Source: Pyrenula massariospora (lineage: Eukaryota > Ascomycota > Eurotiomycetes > Pyrenulales > Pyrenulaceae). Taken from it: a stretch of 64,000 nucleotides of DNA. The notes beneath the pieces were generated by a model. That model did no database searches. It worked only from the letters and a program-made list of their open reading frames with translations, and was not told the origin of the DNA. The stretch covers positions 1,302,001-1,366,000 of the forward strand of contig JAGFMI010000010.1 in NCBI GenBank assembly GCA_021030905.1, read 5' to 3'. Positions within the stretch are counted from its first letter, which is position 1. Every line of letters begins with the position of its first letter. Both the position numbers and the translations under genes were made by a program. This document shows positions 12,977 to 26,030 of this stretch, one piece after another.

Positions 12977-13449
12977 ATCTAGATCTGTCTTGACGGATCT
13001 ACCCTGAGGGAAGCAAGACCGACGCGGAATCTTGCTTTATCTATGCACCGAGCTGTAAAGTCAAGCGGAGATGTTAAGTGCATCAGGGATGCGATTTGAG
13101 ATGCAATCGAAAACAATAGCCTCGGCCGTGCAATCACCGACCATTTGGAACTTGCCACGGCTAATCATTGCTGAAGGTGTCAGGATGACACAGCCTCGTG
13201 CTACGCTTCTACCCTGGACTTGCATCCCTGCCCGATTGACCCCCCTCCCCGGCCCCCGAGTCAATACTGTATGACAATACTGTCGGGATCTCTGCGGCAC
13301 CACATCTTACCCCAGCGAACTTTACTCAAACTTTTCATGCATGGATTCTAAGTTATAGTCTCTGCGTGCCTGGCGCAGCTCTGTAATAATCCTCAGCACA
13401 AAATTCTCGCCGCTGAACGTCTAATTGCACCGAAACGCGATACTTCAGA
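12977..13449. promoter_or_regulatory. Divergent intergenic region between hydrolase and membrane-protein genes
   Basis: A 473-bp spacer between two divergent start codons must hold both promoters. A C-rich tract (13230-13258) lies inside it. No transcription-factor site was recognised with confidence. Confidence 0.45.
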
Positions 13450-14670
13450 ATGCTTCCGAGCAATCACCATCCCAACTCCGAAGGCGCAAAATTTATCATA
13501 TCGCTAGCAGTCGCAATTCCGTTCGCAACTTTGGCAGTATCATTGAGGTTTCTTGCGCGCGGGCTAATTCGAGAACGCCGCGGCGATGATTGGGCAATTC
13601 TTGTTGCCCTTGTACTTGCGTACGCGCTTTTGATCAACGACGTGATAGCTGCCACGGTCGGTGGTTATGGTTATCACATTCTGCAGCATTCACCGTCAGA
13701 ATTGAGATCCTGTCTCCTTGTACATGTCTTTCACTCGCACTGGAATACATAGATGTACTGATTCCTCTCAGGGTGTATTCATCAATGACGTACTTTACGT
13801 TCTTATACTTACAGCAACAAAATTGTCCGTTCTACTTCTCTGTCGTCGTATCTTCGACGTGCCAGAATTCAAGGCCTGGTCTCTGGTTGTGGGCGTATTT
13901 GTTATTATCTGGTCCATCAGCTCGGAGTTTGGGATCATATTCTCGTACCACCCCGTTGAGGCGCAGTGGAACCCTCAGCTTCCTCATACCACCATTAATG
14001 TCATTGGCTTCTATATTGCCCTTACGGTGGGTAATATTGCCACAGATCTCATGATACTCGCCCTCCCGATCCCCCGTATCTGGCACCTTCAATTATCCAG
14101 GACACGGAAAATTTCGTTATCCTTGATTTTTCTTCTTGGCGGCTTGTAAGTGCCTTGCCTTATGGTTACCGCCATGTCAAAGTCTGATGTTTGTAGCGTC
14201 TGCATTGCGAGTACTCTCCGAATCATATTCTTGACAACGATTGACTTGACAGACATTACCTGTATGCCAGCTCATAAAGTTTTTCAGTCCTCTCGCTTTG
14301 CCTACTGACCGATACAGATACCTCCATTCCCGCCGGCATATGGACCAACGTCGAGATCAATGTCGCTATAATTTGCGCTTGCCTACCTACACTTCCAACG
14401 CTCTTTCGCTACTGGTTTAGAGGCACGAGGCCGGACGGATCCAAAAGAGCCGGCTACACTGTAAGCAAAGGTGTGTCAAGTTTCCGCAGCACAGAGAAGC
14501 GTTCCCAGGACTACTCCCAGATCTATGCATCTCAAAGCAATGGTTTTTCTGCTGCTGGGGTCGCTGTAGGCCCTTTTAAAAGCCGCGGAAAGGAAGGGGA
14601 TGATGAGGAGACCATTGGTCTGAGGCCGTTAGAAGCTATACAAGTCAAACGCGATTTCTATGTTGCCTAG
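13450..14670 (+). CDS. Rhodopsin/SAT4-family seven-helix membrane protein
   Basis: Four exons join in phase: 13450-13719, 13772-14145, 14197-14261 and 14318-14670, giving 353 aa. Introns are 52, 51 and 56 nt with CTGAT/CTGAC branch sites in the first and last and GTAAGT at the second donor. The N-terminal motif LAVSLRFLARG, the RRGDDW loop and the later SSEFGIIFSYHPVEAQWNP segment are typical of fungal SAT4/PTH11-like integral membrane proteins. The helices are followed by a hydrophilic C-terminal tail (about 90 aa) rich in Ser and Lys. The function of this family is poorly defined; some members are receptors, others sit in secondary-metabolite clusters. Its 3' end faces that of the methyltransferase gene with about 190 bp between. 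Cluster membership is an inference from position. Confidence 0.85.
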
Positions 14671-14858
14671 TCAAAACTTCGCCCAAGGCATTGACCGTTG
14701 GTTTATTACGGCTAGTACCCATAGTCGTAAACACAGTGTTCTAGCTAGGAATGCATATGGAAAATTGCTTGGAACATCAACCCATTATTTGGCGTACTTG
14801 GTCAGTTCATTCTGATGCCTTCCGAAGAGAGCCATATTTGGACTGCATAATTGGCTTC

Positions 14859-15917
14859 TCACAGATGCTTCCGGCCAACGACGTGACGCCGGGTGACGTC
14901 CAACACGGCACCACCCCTCGTCTGCTCCACTACACGCGGCATAATCTTCTGCAGCTCCTGCGCAAACTCGGTGTTTCTAGATCCTTCCGCGAATCGCGCC
15001 CACCCAATACACCCACACTCCTGCGTGGTTATCTTCAGGTGCGGTGGCGCGACCCGCTCATCAATCTCAACACCGTCCAGGCCGCATGCGCGAAAGATTT
15101 CTGGCATCGCCTTGGGCCACTGGGGCATCAGCCGTTCGTCCTGTGACGTCACTAGCGCACGGAGCCGCTCGATAGCGTCGCCGGGGGCGTGCGGCACAAC
15201 TTCCGTGACTCGGAGGGTCTCGAGATCGGTCTCTTCCCACTGCAACCAGCCGCCGGGCTCTGTAACGGTGATCGCTGTTATCAACGGTTGTGCCCCCTGG
15301 AAGAACGTGGGGGCAGAAAGTAGTGAATCTCCAGACGAACCCATGGGGGCCCGGGGGCTGCGGAGGACTTACTCAGAAGCTTGACCAGGTTTCGCACGAT
15401 GTGGGTTGCATCTTCAAGGGTCTGCGCCACCCAAACAAATAGCCGTACATGCACCATGTCGTACTGCCCTACAAGGTCCACGGGGACTTCGGATTTTGCA
15501 TCCCACTGCCTAAGATGCATGTTTGGCGGCAGATACGATGGAGCAGGAGCGGCGTCGAGTGAGATGTCAAGGCCATCGAGCCTCGTGTCTGGCATGCGGT
15601 CTGCGTGGTATAGCAACCAACTTCTGGAAGTATGCATACTTTTGTAAACAAGAGAGAAGAATCGCAGGTTAGGGACGTCACGTACGCTGTGCCAGTCCCT
15701 ACATCGGCGATTCGATGGATCGGGCCGCTGGCCTCGATCTTTGGATGAATGGTGTATCCGTATACTTCGCGCCAGACATAATGTTGGAGATTGAGTCTGT
15801 CGGTTGTTGTTAGACACTCCTCGGCCTTCCTCGTTCAGGACAGTTGGCGTACCTAGTATTGTCGAGGTAGTCACGAGGAAGTGGATATTCGCTAACATTA
15901 CTCTGAGCCGCTGGCAT
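14859..15917 (-). CDS. SAM-dependent methyltransferase (secondary-metabolite type)
   Basis: Exons 15917-15853, 15796-15686, 15623-15373 and 15259-14859 join in phase to 275 aa. Introns are 56, 62 and 113 nt; the first two have CTAAC branch points. The start is MPAAQSNVSEYPLPRDY. Then comes QHYVWREVYGYTIHP, and motif I spans an intron as IADVGTGTASWLLY. This is followed by the acidic-loop region LDGLDISL, the VHVRLF segment and the post-motif KPGGWLQWEE. This order is that of class I methyltransferases found in many fungal metabolite clusters (UMTA/LaeA-like group). It starts 797 bp from, and divergent to, the PKS start, so both could share control. It probably O- or N-methylates the product; the target atom is not deducible. 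The C-terminus HVVGRKHL is family-like, so the protein looks complete. Confidence 0.88.
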
Positions 15918-16713
15918 ACTGTGAGCATACACAATCGATGGGGATTGTTCTGATTTCGCTCACTACAGCATGAGCTGATTATCAAATAATCATTGACGCC
16001 TGTCGTGATCTCGTTTCTCCTGAAACCGCGTGTACTCGATAATGCCAGTTGAATGATCCTCGGCATCAAAGGCAGTCAGCAATAAAGACCATCCTTGTCT
16101 AGGGTAATGGTCCTCAGTTGGGTATGTTTCAGAGCGGCAAAACGCGCCGGCCATCGTCAGGGATAGTACGGCGGAACCAAGGAATCGCACATAGACCAGA
16201 TGCTGTGCAATTTCGATCGTTGAATCTAAGAGGTCAGAGATCTCGGAATCTCGGCGAGATAATCGCCTTGCAGTGCATAATCAGCTTGATCCGTTATTCC
16301 GCCCCATGCCGCGAGGGCCATCACCTGCATATTTTACACTAGTTTCCTTATTAAACGTTGATATGTAGTTGCTCAAACACCCTAAGCTTTTAGCCCTTTT
16401 TCCTTTCTGGTCTTCCTCCGGATACGCCACAACGGTGATAGAGATTCAGCCGCGGTGTCTGCAATGTTGACACACCATGATCGGCGATTGATTCGAAGCC
16501 TGGATTCGCTCCGGTATGTTCTTCGGTGACGACAGCCTCTAGATATGAGATTGGCTCGCTTAACGTACTAAGCGGCGATGTTTGGCCGCCTTGCGACTTT
16601 GATGGCTGAGGCTAGCTCGGTCGAGCACGGAGGAGCATCAAGGTCCTCAGAGAACCTCCATATCAGTAGCAGGATGTAATCATAGTATCACAACGAAGCT
16701 ACTTGCGGACAGC
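15918..16713. promoter_or_regulatory. Bidirectional promoter region, methyltransferase / PKS
   Basis: The 796 bp between the divergent starts of the methyltransferase and the polyketide synthase have no supported gene. It must carry both promoters, which makes co-regulation plausible. I saw no clear binding motif of a pathway-specific regulator, and no regulator gene lies in the cluster. Confidence 0.5.
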
Positions 16714-19700
16714 ATGAAGTCGGCGCAAGCGACTTCAGAGCATTCAGATCTGTCGAATAGGATCGGAGTCGCTAGTGATGGCTCATACGATCCCAACGCG
16801 GTGGCAGTCGTTGGATACTCATTCAAGTTTCCACAAAACACAAATACAAAACAAACGTTCTGGGAGTTGATCGCAAGTGGCCGATCAACTAGCACAGAAT
16901 TCCCTAAAGACAGGCTGAATATCGATGCATTCTACCATCCAGATGAGTCCAGGAGCAATACAGTAAGTTCGAGCTTGTGTGCCTGGTCCTTAGCTTTCTA
17001 CATAATACTAAATCTACCACAGATTTCCCTGCGTGGTGGACACTTCCTTGACGAGGACGTTGGAGCCTTCGATGCCCCTTTTTTCTCTTTAACACCATCG
17101 GAGGCAGAATGCATGGATCCACAACATCGAGGAATGTTGGAGACGGCATATCATGCATTAGAGGATGGTAAGTCACTACCCAACAACGGTCGATGTAATA
17201 TACGGACATTCTGACCTTTTAATGCACGCTACAGCTGGAATCCCGTTACAAAAATGTGCTGGTTCAACAACTTCGGTGTTTACTGGAAGCTTTACCGACG
17301 ACTACAGCAAGGTCATGATGCGAGATCCGGAGATAGAACATCGATATGCGGCAATGGGCGTCGCCTGGTCTATGCTGTAAGTTACTGTCCACGTGGTACC
17401 TTTCGAGTTACGTTTGTTCAAAGCAAACCCCATTGTATAGTGCCAACCGGCTGAGCTGGTTCTTCGATTTGAAAGGGTCGTCCGTACATGTCGATACAGC
17501 ATGTTCGAGTAGTCTTACAGCATTGCATCTTGCCTGCGAAGACCTACGTAGGGGAAGCTCATCAATGGTCAGTATTCATAAAAGCACTCCGGTCCCTTTG
17601 TAGCCACCCACTAAACCATTAAAGGCTCTTGTTGGTGGCTGCAACCTCATTTTTCATCCGGACTTCTTGAAGATGATGTCCAATGCCAGCTTTTTATCGA
17701 AAGATAGTCGATCCTATAGCTTTGACGAGCGGGCAAATGGTTACGCCCGTGGTGAAGGTTTCGCTGTGGTAGTCCTTAAACGACTTTCGAATGCCATCCG
17801 AGACGAAGACACAATCAGAGCTGTCATTCGCAACACTGGTATCAACCAGGACGGAAGAACCCCAAGTATCACCCAGCCGAATGGTGCCAGTCAGACAGAC
17901 CTCATAGAGCAGACATACAGGCAGGCAAACCTAGACATGGCTCCTACCATGTTTTTCGAAGCTCATGGCACTGGCACTCCGGTTGGCGACCCGATCGAGG
18001 CAAATGCCATCGGAATGGCTTTTCGCAACTCTCGTTGTCAGGAAGACCCGCTATACGTGGGAGCTGTCAAAGCAAGCATCGGCCATTTAGAGGGATGCAG
18101 CGGTCTTGCCGCCCTGATCAAAACAATCTTAGTTCTCGAGACCGGGATTATACCTCCAGTCCCTGGGTTTGAAAAGCTCAATCACCGAATTGACGCCGCT
18201 GCACTAAGGTTGCAGGTATGTTAAATTTCATAATCAAGGGCTCATTAGATCTGAAAAACTCTACAGTTTCCTCGGAAGACAATCTCGTGGCCAGGCACCA
18301 GTATTAGAAGGGCATGCGTAAGATTTCCCCTATCTAGCATTACTGCTGGAGAAAGTTGACCTAGGGGCAGGTCAGCTCATTCGGGTTCGGGGGGTCCAAC
18401 GCCGTTATCATCGTTGATGATGCTACCTCTGCTTGCATGGCTCTCAAGAATAGCGGCTCTCCTCCCATGTTAAATGGCCACTACGAGGCTCACGGATTTA
18501 ATGGAATACCGGGTGAGGTCAACCAGAACATGTCCATCCTCAATGGAACACTACCCAATCATTCGTTGACTCCAAAACTCATTGCTTGGTCGGCATTCGA
18601 TGAGCATAGCGCCCGGGTATTAACGGATCATTACGTTGAATACCTCAGGCAAAGCGAAATTGCTAACAACTTGGAGCTCCTCCAAGACCTGATCTACACT
18701 CTTGTTAAGAAGAGAACAACATTTGGCTGGCGGAACTTTGTGCTTTTGAATCCTGCAAAAGGCTTCCAGTCGTTTATCGCTAAACCAATGTCGCCTATAA
18801 AAGCATTTGGTAATCATATGCCTGCCTTTGTGTTCACCGGTCAAGGGGCGCAGTACGTTGGCATGGGCAAGAATTTGATGAGTTACCCAGTCTTTAAGGA
18901 GAGCCTACACACTTCTCGAGATTGTTTGGATAGATTAGGCTGCAAAGTTGCCTCATTAGGTAAGACTCAACATATCTGTACGGAAATGGTGACAAGCTGA
19001 CCACACGGCCAAGACCTGATCGAATCAGAAGTCCCTAACTCGGCAATCAGTGATCCCGAGAATAGTCAGACACTCACAACATGCATCCAGATCGCCCTGG
19101 TTGACCTTTTGAAGACCTTTGGCGTCAAACCGGCCGTCGTGATCGGCCATTCCTCGGGAGAGATTGCTGCGGCGTAAGAAGTTCTACAACCCTCCCATTT
19201 AATGGTATACTAAACATAACAGATATTGTGCCGGCGCATTGACGCGTGAGAATTCTCTTAGAATTGCCTGGAAGCGCGGAGCGCTCTGTTCCCAGCTTGC
19301 ACGCAAATGCAACAATCTAGGAATGCTTGCTGCTGGAATCTCGAAGGACCACATTCAGCCTTATCTCTCGCAGCTGAAGGATCAGTACCCGGTACTAGAA
19401 GTCGAGGTAGGCTGCATCAACAGTCACCGTAGTGTGACTATGACCGGCAAGATTGACCAGCTCGATCATCTTCAAAGTCTTCTTCATGAGAACTCTGTGT
19501 TTGCAAGAAGACTGCAGGTACCGGTAGCATACCATTCTACATTCATGAAGAAAATCGAAGCGCTGTATCACACCTCGCTAAACGAAGTCCATTTTGATGC
19601 ATCCAGCATGACTATGCCAATGATTTCCTCACTCACAGGTGATTTCGTATCCAGCAAAGAAATCTGTCAACCCGATTACTGGGTGCGCAATTTGACTTCT

Positions 19701-22700
19701 CCAGTTGAATTCCATGCAGCCATGCATAAGCTGTTTTCTAGATCAACTAAGAAGCCTCAGAAACAACTAGACCAAAATTCGGTCGCTCCTAATATCCCCG
19801 CTGTCACAGAGGTCATCGAGATTGGCCCTCACGCCGCCCTCCGGGGCCCGATCACAGACATGGTGCAGACATATTCCCCGCACAAAGGCATTCAATACGT
19901 CGCTTCGCTGTCGCGGGGCAAAGACGCCGTCACCAGCCTCTTGGGCGCAATGGGAAAGGTCCATTGTGCAGGAGTGCCTGTGGATTTGCTCGCAGTGAAC
20001 GGGATGCGCGAGAAGCCCAGAAAACTTGTGCTAGACCTGCCGCAATACCCGTTCAACCACTCGCGAAGTTATTGGGTAGAAGGCCGTATTAGCCAAGGCT
20101 ATCGCTTCCCAAAAGCACCGAGACATGACTTGTTGGGGACGCAGGAGCCAGACTGGAACCCTAAGGTGGCGCGGTGGCGCAACGTGATAAGACTACATGA
20201 GGTTCCTTGGCTGAAGGACCACAGGGTGAGCTTCTACTGTTCTACCAATCTGTGCAATGTTCTTCGCTAAGCCCGTTTTAGATCAACGGTCAATGCCTCT
20301 TCCCAGCAGGCGGGATGCTTGCCATAGCCATCGAAGCACTAACTCAAATCAATCACCCGAAGGAAGCACATTTAGTTCATTTTAAGGATGTCCAATTCTC
20401 ACATAGCATGATATTTGACACCAGTACGGACTCATTAGAGATTCAGCTCATAATATCCAGCCCGCCACTGCGTCAAAAAGATGTCAATCCTTGGGCTGAG
20501 TTTCGATTGTTCTCGGTCCAGAAAGGGAACTACGTTGACAGCTGTCACGGATTTTGTCGCATCGATTGGAAAGAATCCGCCACCACTAGCAATTTGGGGC
20601 CAATCGATACTATGCAACGGCAAGAACATGACGCACATCGCTATTTCAATCATTCAAGCAGGCAGAAACGTACCATCACAGAGCCCTACAAAGCATTGCA
20701 TTCCAGCGGCTTCAACTACGGCCCACGCTTCCAAGTCCTCTCAAACGCAACATCAGACGGCCAGGGCTACGTGGCTGCCGACGTGAAGCTAGACCAATGG
20801 AAGACGACCGATACCAACGACTACTCTCAACAGCACGCCATCCATCCCACAGTCCTAGACGGCCTGCTCCAGCTTGCGCCCGTAGCTCTAGCAAGCGCGG
20901 ACCCAGGCAAAGTGACGACGATGGTTCCGTCCAAGATCTCGAGCCTATCCGTGAACATCGACGCCAGCAAGCGACAAAGCAGCGGTCAAATCCGCGCTTC
21001 GACCCAGATGTTACGCCGGGGGCACCGTGGAACTCGATCTAGAACGTACGCAACTCCTATCGGTTCAGACCAACCTCTTGTATCGCTCGACGGCTATGAA
21101 ACAACCTTTGTTGCCGAAGCCGGAGAATCCGTAAGAAACAGGACCGAGACAGCTCCATTATGTATGAAGCTCGAGTGGAAACCAGATCTGACTTTAATGG
21201 ACAGCAAGCAGGTCCTTGAGTTCTGTCTGACTGGCCGGCCAAAAGACCAAGGCGACCCAGTCTTCTTGACGAGGTCTCTTGAAGCTATCATAATGCAGTT
21301 CATCCATACTACCCTAGAAGGCCTCAGCCAGAATTCAGAGCTCTCCATCGATCCAGCCATGCGACCGTATGTCGACTGGATGGTCTACCAGCGGGATCGA
21401 TTACATGAATTGCCTATAGAACAACCATGTGAGGAGTTGACCAACATCGCAGCAAAATCCCACGACACCCTCCTCAAATCCGCCCCACCCCTAGGCACCA
21501 GAGGTTCCCTCATCACCACCCTCGGCGCCAACCTCCCCTCCATCCTCCGTGGCACCCTCAACCCCCTAGACCTCTTCTTCTCCTCCCACCTCCTCGACCG
21601 CTACTACGCCGAAATGCTTTCAAACCCGCACCACTTCCACCCAGCGGCACGCTACCTCGACCTGCTCGCCTTCAAGAACCCGGGCATGGCGATCTTGGAG
21701 ATCGGGGCGGGTACTGGAGGGCAGACGCTCGCGTGCCTGGAGACGCTGGCTTGCGGTGTGACGACGCAGCGGTGGGAGCGGTATGATTACACGGATGTTT
21801 CGCCGGGGTTTTTCGGGCAGGCGCGGGAGAAGTTAGGGGGGTTTGGGGAGAAGATGGTGTTCCGGGTTTTTAATGCTGATGAGGATCCGATCGGGCAGGG
21901 GTTTGTGGAGTCGAGTTATGACCTTGTTATTGCTTCGCATGTTCGTCCCCACTCCCATTCAAGAACCTCTTGAAAATTTGCGTGACTAACTCGAAGACCC
22001 CAAGGTCCTCCACGCAACGACCTCCCTCCACAAGTCCCTCTCGCACATCCGGACCCTCCTCAAGCCGTACGTCCAACCCCAACCCCCTCAGCTCAAAAAG
22101 ACCCTAACCCTCCCCACGCCCCAACAGAAACGGCAAGCTCCTCCTCTTCGAAACCACCACCCCCACCAACCTCGAAATCGGCTTCATATCCGGCCTCTTC
22201 CGCGGCTGGTGGGCCCCCCTGGAGCACGAAACCCGTTCCCCCCACAGCCCCTGCCTCCCAAGCACTGCCTGGGCCTCCCGCCTGCGCGACGCCGGCTTCT
22301 CGGGGATCGACGTCGAGTTCGGCGGGCACGCGGTCGAGGAGTGCCGGTATAGCAGCATTTTCGTGAGCACGGCGATGAAACCTGCTCCTGAGTGCACTGA
22401 ACCCCTACCGCCGGAGACAGTCATCGTGCAAGCCCCCCAGCACGCGCAATCCCAAGCTATCAACGCCGATCTGCTCAGCGCCTCACTTTCCCACTTGGTG
22501 GTGCACCAAGCACCCCCCCACATAACCACGCTGTCCTCGCTCGCCGCCCGCCCAGACCTGCAGCACGTGTCGGTCATCTACCTCGACTCCTCCCCCTCAA
22601 TCCTACCCGACAACACAGCCCCCGCGTACAACTCCCTCCACCGCGTCCTAAACGCCGCGCACAGCGTACACTGGGTCACCGCCGCCGCCCCGGCGGACGA

Positions 22701-25233
22701 CCCGATGCAGCACCTGGCGTGGGGCCTGATGCGTGTACTCCGCTCCGAAAGCCCGGAGCGCAAGCTCGTCGTGGTCGGTGTGGATGCGCCGGAGGACAGC
22801 GCGGCGGCGGCGGCGGTTGCGAGGGTTTACGGGGAGAGCGCGCGGTGGGGGGTTGAGGAGATGGAGAGTGAATATCGTGTGCGGGGGAAGGAGATTCTTA
22901 TTAATCGGCTTGTGGGGGATGAGGGTATGGATGCGATTGTGGCGCAGCGGAGGACGGGGTCTGAGCGGCGGAGGCAGATGCTGGGGGAGGGGAGCCTGGA
23001 GCTGTGTGTGAGCACGTCGGGGCCGCTGGAGTGGCGCAGCGTTGAGCGTGAAGGGGGATCTTTGGCGCCTGATGAGGTGCTGGTGAGGGTTAAAGCGGTC
23101 GGGCTCTCGTACGATCCGGATCGGCTCGTTGCGCCGGGTGAGATCGACGATACCGATACCGTCCTGGGAAGCGACTGCGCGGGAATCGTCGAGACGTGCG
23201 GGTCGCAAGCGTCGTTTCGAGCCGGCGAGCGTGTTTGTCTCGTGAGTGATGGCCCATGTCGGACGTTGGTCCGATGCAGAGCGAGCAGGGCCTTTAAGAT
23301 GCCCGACGATTGCAGCTTCGAGGTTGCGGTCTCTTCGTTGAGCTCTGCATGGCTTGCATATCATGCAGTTGTGAACATAGCCAGGGTTCAAAAGGGGGAG
23401 ACGGTGCTCGTGCACGATGGAGCCAGCGCTACAGGCCAAGCGGCGATACAGCTTGCTCTAAGCCTTGGTGCCTATGTTCTCGTTGGTGCGAATACAACAT
23501 CGGAAGTGGAATTCTTGCAGCAGACTCTTGGAATCCCATCAGACAGGATATTTCGTCGAACTCACGTTGACGTCCTCGACTACGTCCGACGAACAACAAA
23601 CAACCTCGGCGTACATGTCGTTATCGGTCCACAAGAAAACGCCCCGTTGAGCCTCCTCGCAGAGTGCCTCGTCCCGTTCGGCAGATTAGTCGACCTAGCT
23701 CCTCAGCCGGATGAATCGCACTTTGCAGGACTAGACCGTGTACGACGGTCCAATGTGTCTGTCACCCACGTCAATCTCCGAGAGACACTGTCCCTTAAGC
23801 TGACCATAGACAACGACCTCTTTGGGAAAGCGATGAGGGTGGCAATCGATTGCAACAGTAGGAGTCCAGGTGACTCGCAAGTTTTCCAAGCAGATGACTT
23901 GAGAGGAATGTTTCAAAGACTTCAAACTAAGAAATCCAATGGAAGGGCGATCTTGTCACTATCGTCACCTGATATGGCCATTGAGGTAGATAAGCTCTTT
24001 TCGGGAAATGTTGTTTTTACTTACATTAGACATAGGCATACCATAAACTCGACACAACTCACCTCCTAGACGCCAATGCTACCTATATCATCGCGGGGGG
24101 GCTCGGCGGCCTAGGCAAGACCACAGCGCGGTGGATGGTCAGCCGAGGTGCTCGTAGCCTCATCCTACTATCCCGCAGCGGCCCATCATCCCAAGCCTCC
24201 AAGGACTTTATCCAATCCCTCGAACAACAGGGAGTCCTCGTCCAAGCCCCACAGTGCGATATCGCCAACGGCCCTGAGCTGCAGCGCACTCTTGCCTCCT
24301 GCACGGCGACAAGTCCGCCCGTGAAAGGCTGCGTCCAAGCCACCGTCGTCCTGCGCGTAAGTCCCAAGTCCCCATCACATATGGCATCATCTGATAGCTC
24401 TTGCACAGGACGCACTCTTCCACCAAATGCCCCATTCCTCCTGGACCGCCTCCCTCGCGCCCAAAGTCCACGGCACCCTCAACCTCCACCATCTCCTCCC
24501 CCCGCACCTATCCTTCTTCATCCTCTACACCTCCGCCACCGGCCTCCTCGGCCAGCCCGGCGGCGCCAACTACTCCGCCGCCAACACCTTCCAAGACGCC
24601 CTCGCAACCCACCGCTCTCGCCGCGGCATGCCCACCGTTGCATTGGCGCTCGGCATCATCGCGGACGAAGGCGTGCTTGCGGCGGACCCGGCGCTGCTCG
24701 CGCACTTCCGGCGGCAGGGGCATTATCGCGAGACGGATCGGGGGACGTTGGAGGGGTTGCTGGACTGGGCGTGCGACCCGGGGGCGGCGAGGGGTGGGGG
24801 GAATGCGGAGGTTGTGGTTGGGGTGGAGGTGCCGAGGGTGGTGCGGGAGAAGGGGGTGGAGTTGGGCGTGGCGATGGGAAGGCCGGGGTTTAGGTATCTG
24901 CATCAGATTGGGACGCGGGGGCAGACGGATAAGGGTGGTAGGGGCAGGGATGGGGAGGATGGGGGCGAGAGGTGGAAGAGCATGGCGGATGAGGAGGCGG
25001 GGGCTGAGGTAGCACGGCTTCTCGCGGTGAAGCTTGCAAGGGCGCTGGGCTTGCAGGATGGGGATATTGATGTGGAGAGGCCTGTGACTAGCTATGGGGT
25101 TGACTCTCTGGTCGCAATCGACTTGAGGAGCTGGTTTAAGAAGAAGATTGGGGTCGATATAACTGTGTTTCAGTTGCTGGAGGAGAGGAGCCTGCTGGAT
25201 CTTTGCAAGATGGCTGTGAAGATGAGAGCATGA
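16714..25233 (+). CDS. Highly reducing type I polyketide synthase (KS-AT-DH-MT-ER-KR-ACP)
   Basis: Fourteen exons join in phase to 2,593 aa: 16714-16962, 17023-17167, 17235-17376, 17441-17567, 17625-18215, 18267-18317, 18371-18959, 19014-19173, 19223-20225, 20282-21940, 22005-22066, 22128-23985, 24036-24356, 24409-25233. KS: DTACSS Cys200, EAHGTGT His335, SIGH His375. AT: GHSSGE Ser678. DH: HxxxGxxxxP from His1018, DGLLQ Asp1212. [11 protein letters not shown] at 1491-1499. ER: about 1890-2210, with an altered cofactor loop (HDGASATGQ, 2022-2030). KR: GGLGGLG at 2233, Lys2338, Ser2361, Tyr2374. ACP: GVDSL Ser2552. No thioesterase or reductase follows, so release needs a partner; the hydrolase at 12.2 kb is a candidate. 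Every catalytic residue sought is present except the usual ER loop. It makes a methylated, reduced chain by iterative use; chain length is unknown. Confidence 0.95.
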
Positions 25234-26030
25234 TGTCTTGTCATTTGTTGGATAGTCCGGGCTGGAGTGCATAAATTCACCGTAGCTACGTGATCTTCGC
25301 ACACGTGCCGAGTACTTGAGACGCGAGGTCTTATTCAGTGGCGATCCCTAGATAATACAAAAAGCTCAAAGGTCAGGTCCCTGTGCAGCACACAAGAAGA
25401 TTCTGGAGACTTAAGTCTAAGATAGGGAAGGGTATGAACTTTGCATCTCGAATATAGAGAGAGATACCTCTGCGGCCGTTGGTAAATGGGTTAGAGCCAG
25501 CGGAGTGGAGCAAGAGATAGCTCTTGATTCTACTGGGCTCTAATCTAGCTTTGCCCGATGTCTCGTTGAGGAAGATTGTCTGGCATTCGAAATTTCCTTA
25601 CTATTGCTAACTGCGTCGGAGCGAAGTTAGCGGTGGAGCAAAGGATGTATTCTGATCTCGTCACGAAGCAGTGAGTTCCTGCTCTCTACATCAAAGACGG
25701 GGGGATGAAGAGGAAGGAAGGAAACTGAAGGGAGTTCTGGTGGATCGGTGTTTCTTTTGCAGTTGCCGTCTGTTCTTCCTTTCTTGACGGCTGGAGTAAG
25801 TGAAAGGGAAGGAGAGGTCGGGGGTAGTGGAAGGTAGGTAAAGACTCTGTCCCCTGACAAGTCAGCCTGTGTCAAAAACTATCAGCACACGACTTATCCT
25901 ATAAATGTTCACAACACTCACTATATATACTACCCTTAAAGTCAAAGAAGCGCATAGGGCCAGGGACGCGCGAAAATTACGAGACGAATATATCAACAAG
26001 CCTGGAAAAGAGGGTGGACAGAGAGATGCT
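25234..26030. other. Intergenic, no supported gene
   Basis: Terminator side of the PKS gene and promoter side of the next gene. Short frames only; nothing recognised. Confidence 0.55.

Noticed and set aside
15281-16069. 262-codon continuous minus frame at the methyltransferase
   Set aside because: It reads through two introns and out of frame in the N-terminal half. The four-exon model restores the conserved motif I, so the continuous frame is not the product.
22648-23439. 263-codon minus-strand frame opposite the PKS
   Set aside because: It lies entirely inside the MT-ER part of the PKS, in GC-rich codons, and has no domain. It is an antisense shadow of a clearly coding + strand.
24508-25302. 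264-codon minus-strand frame opposite the KR-ACP part
   Set aside because: Pro/His/Leu-rich translation typical of antisense of GC-rich coding sequence; no start context or motif.
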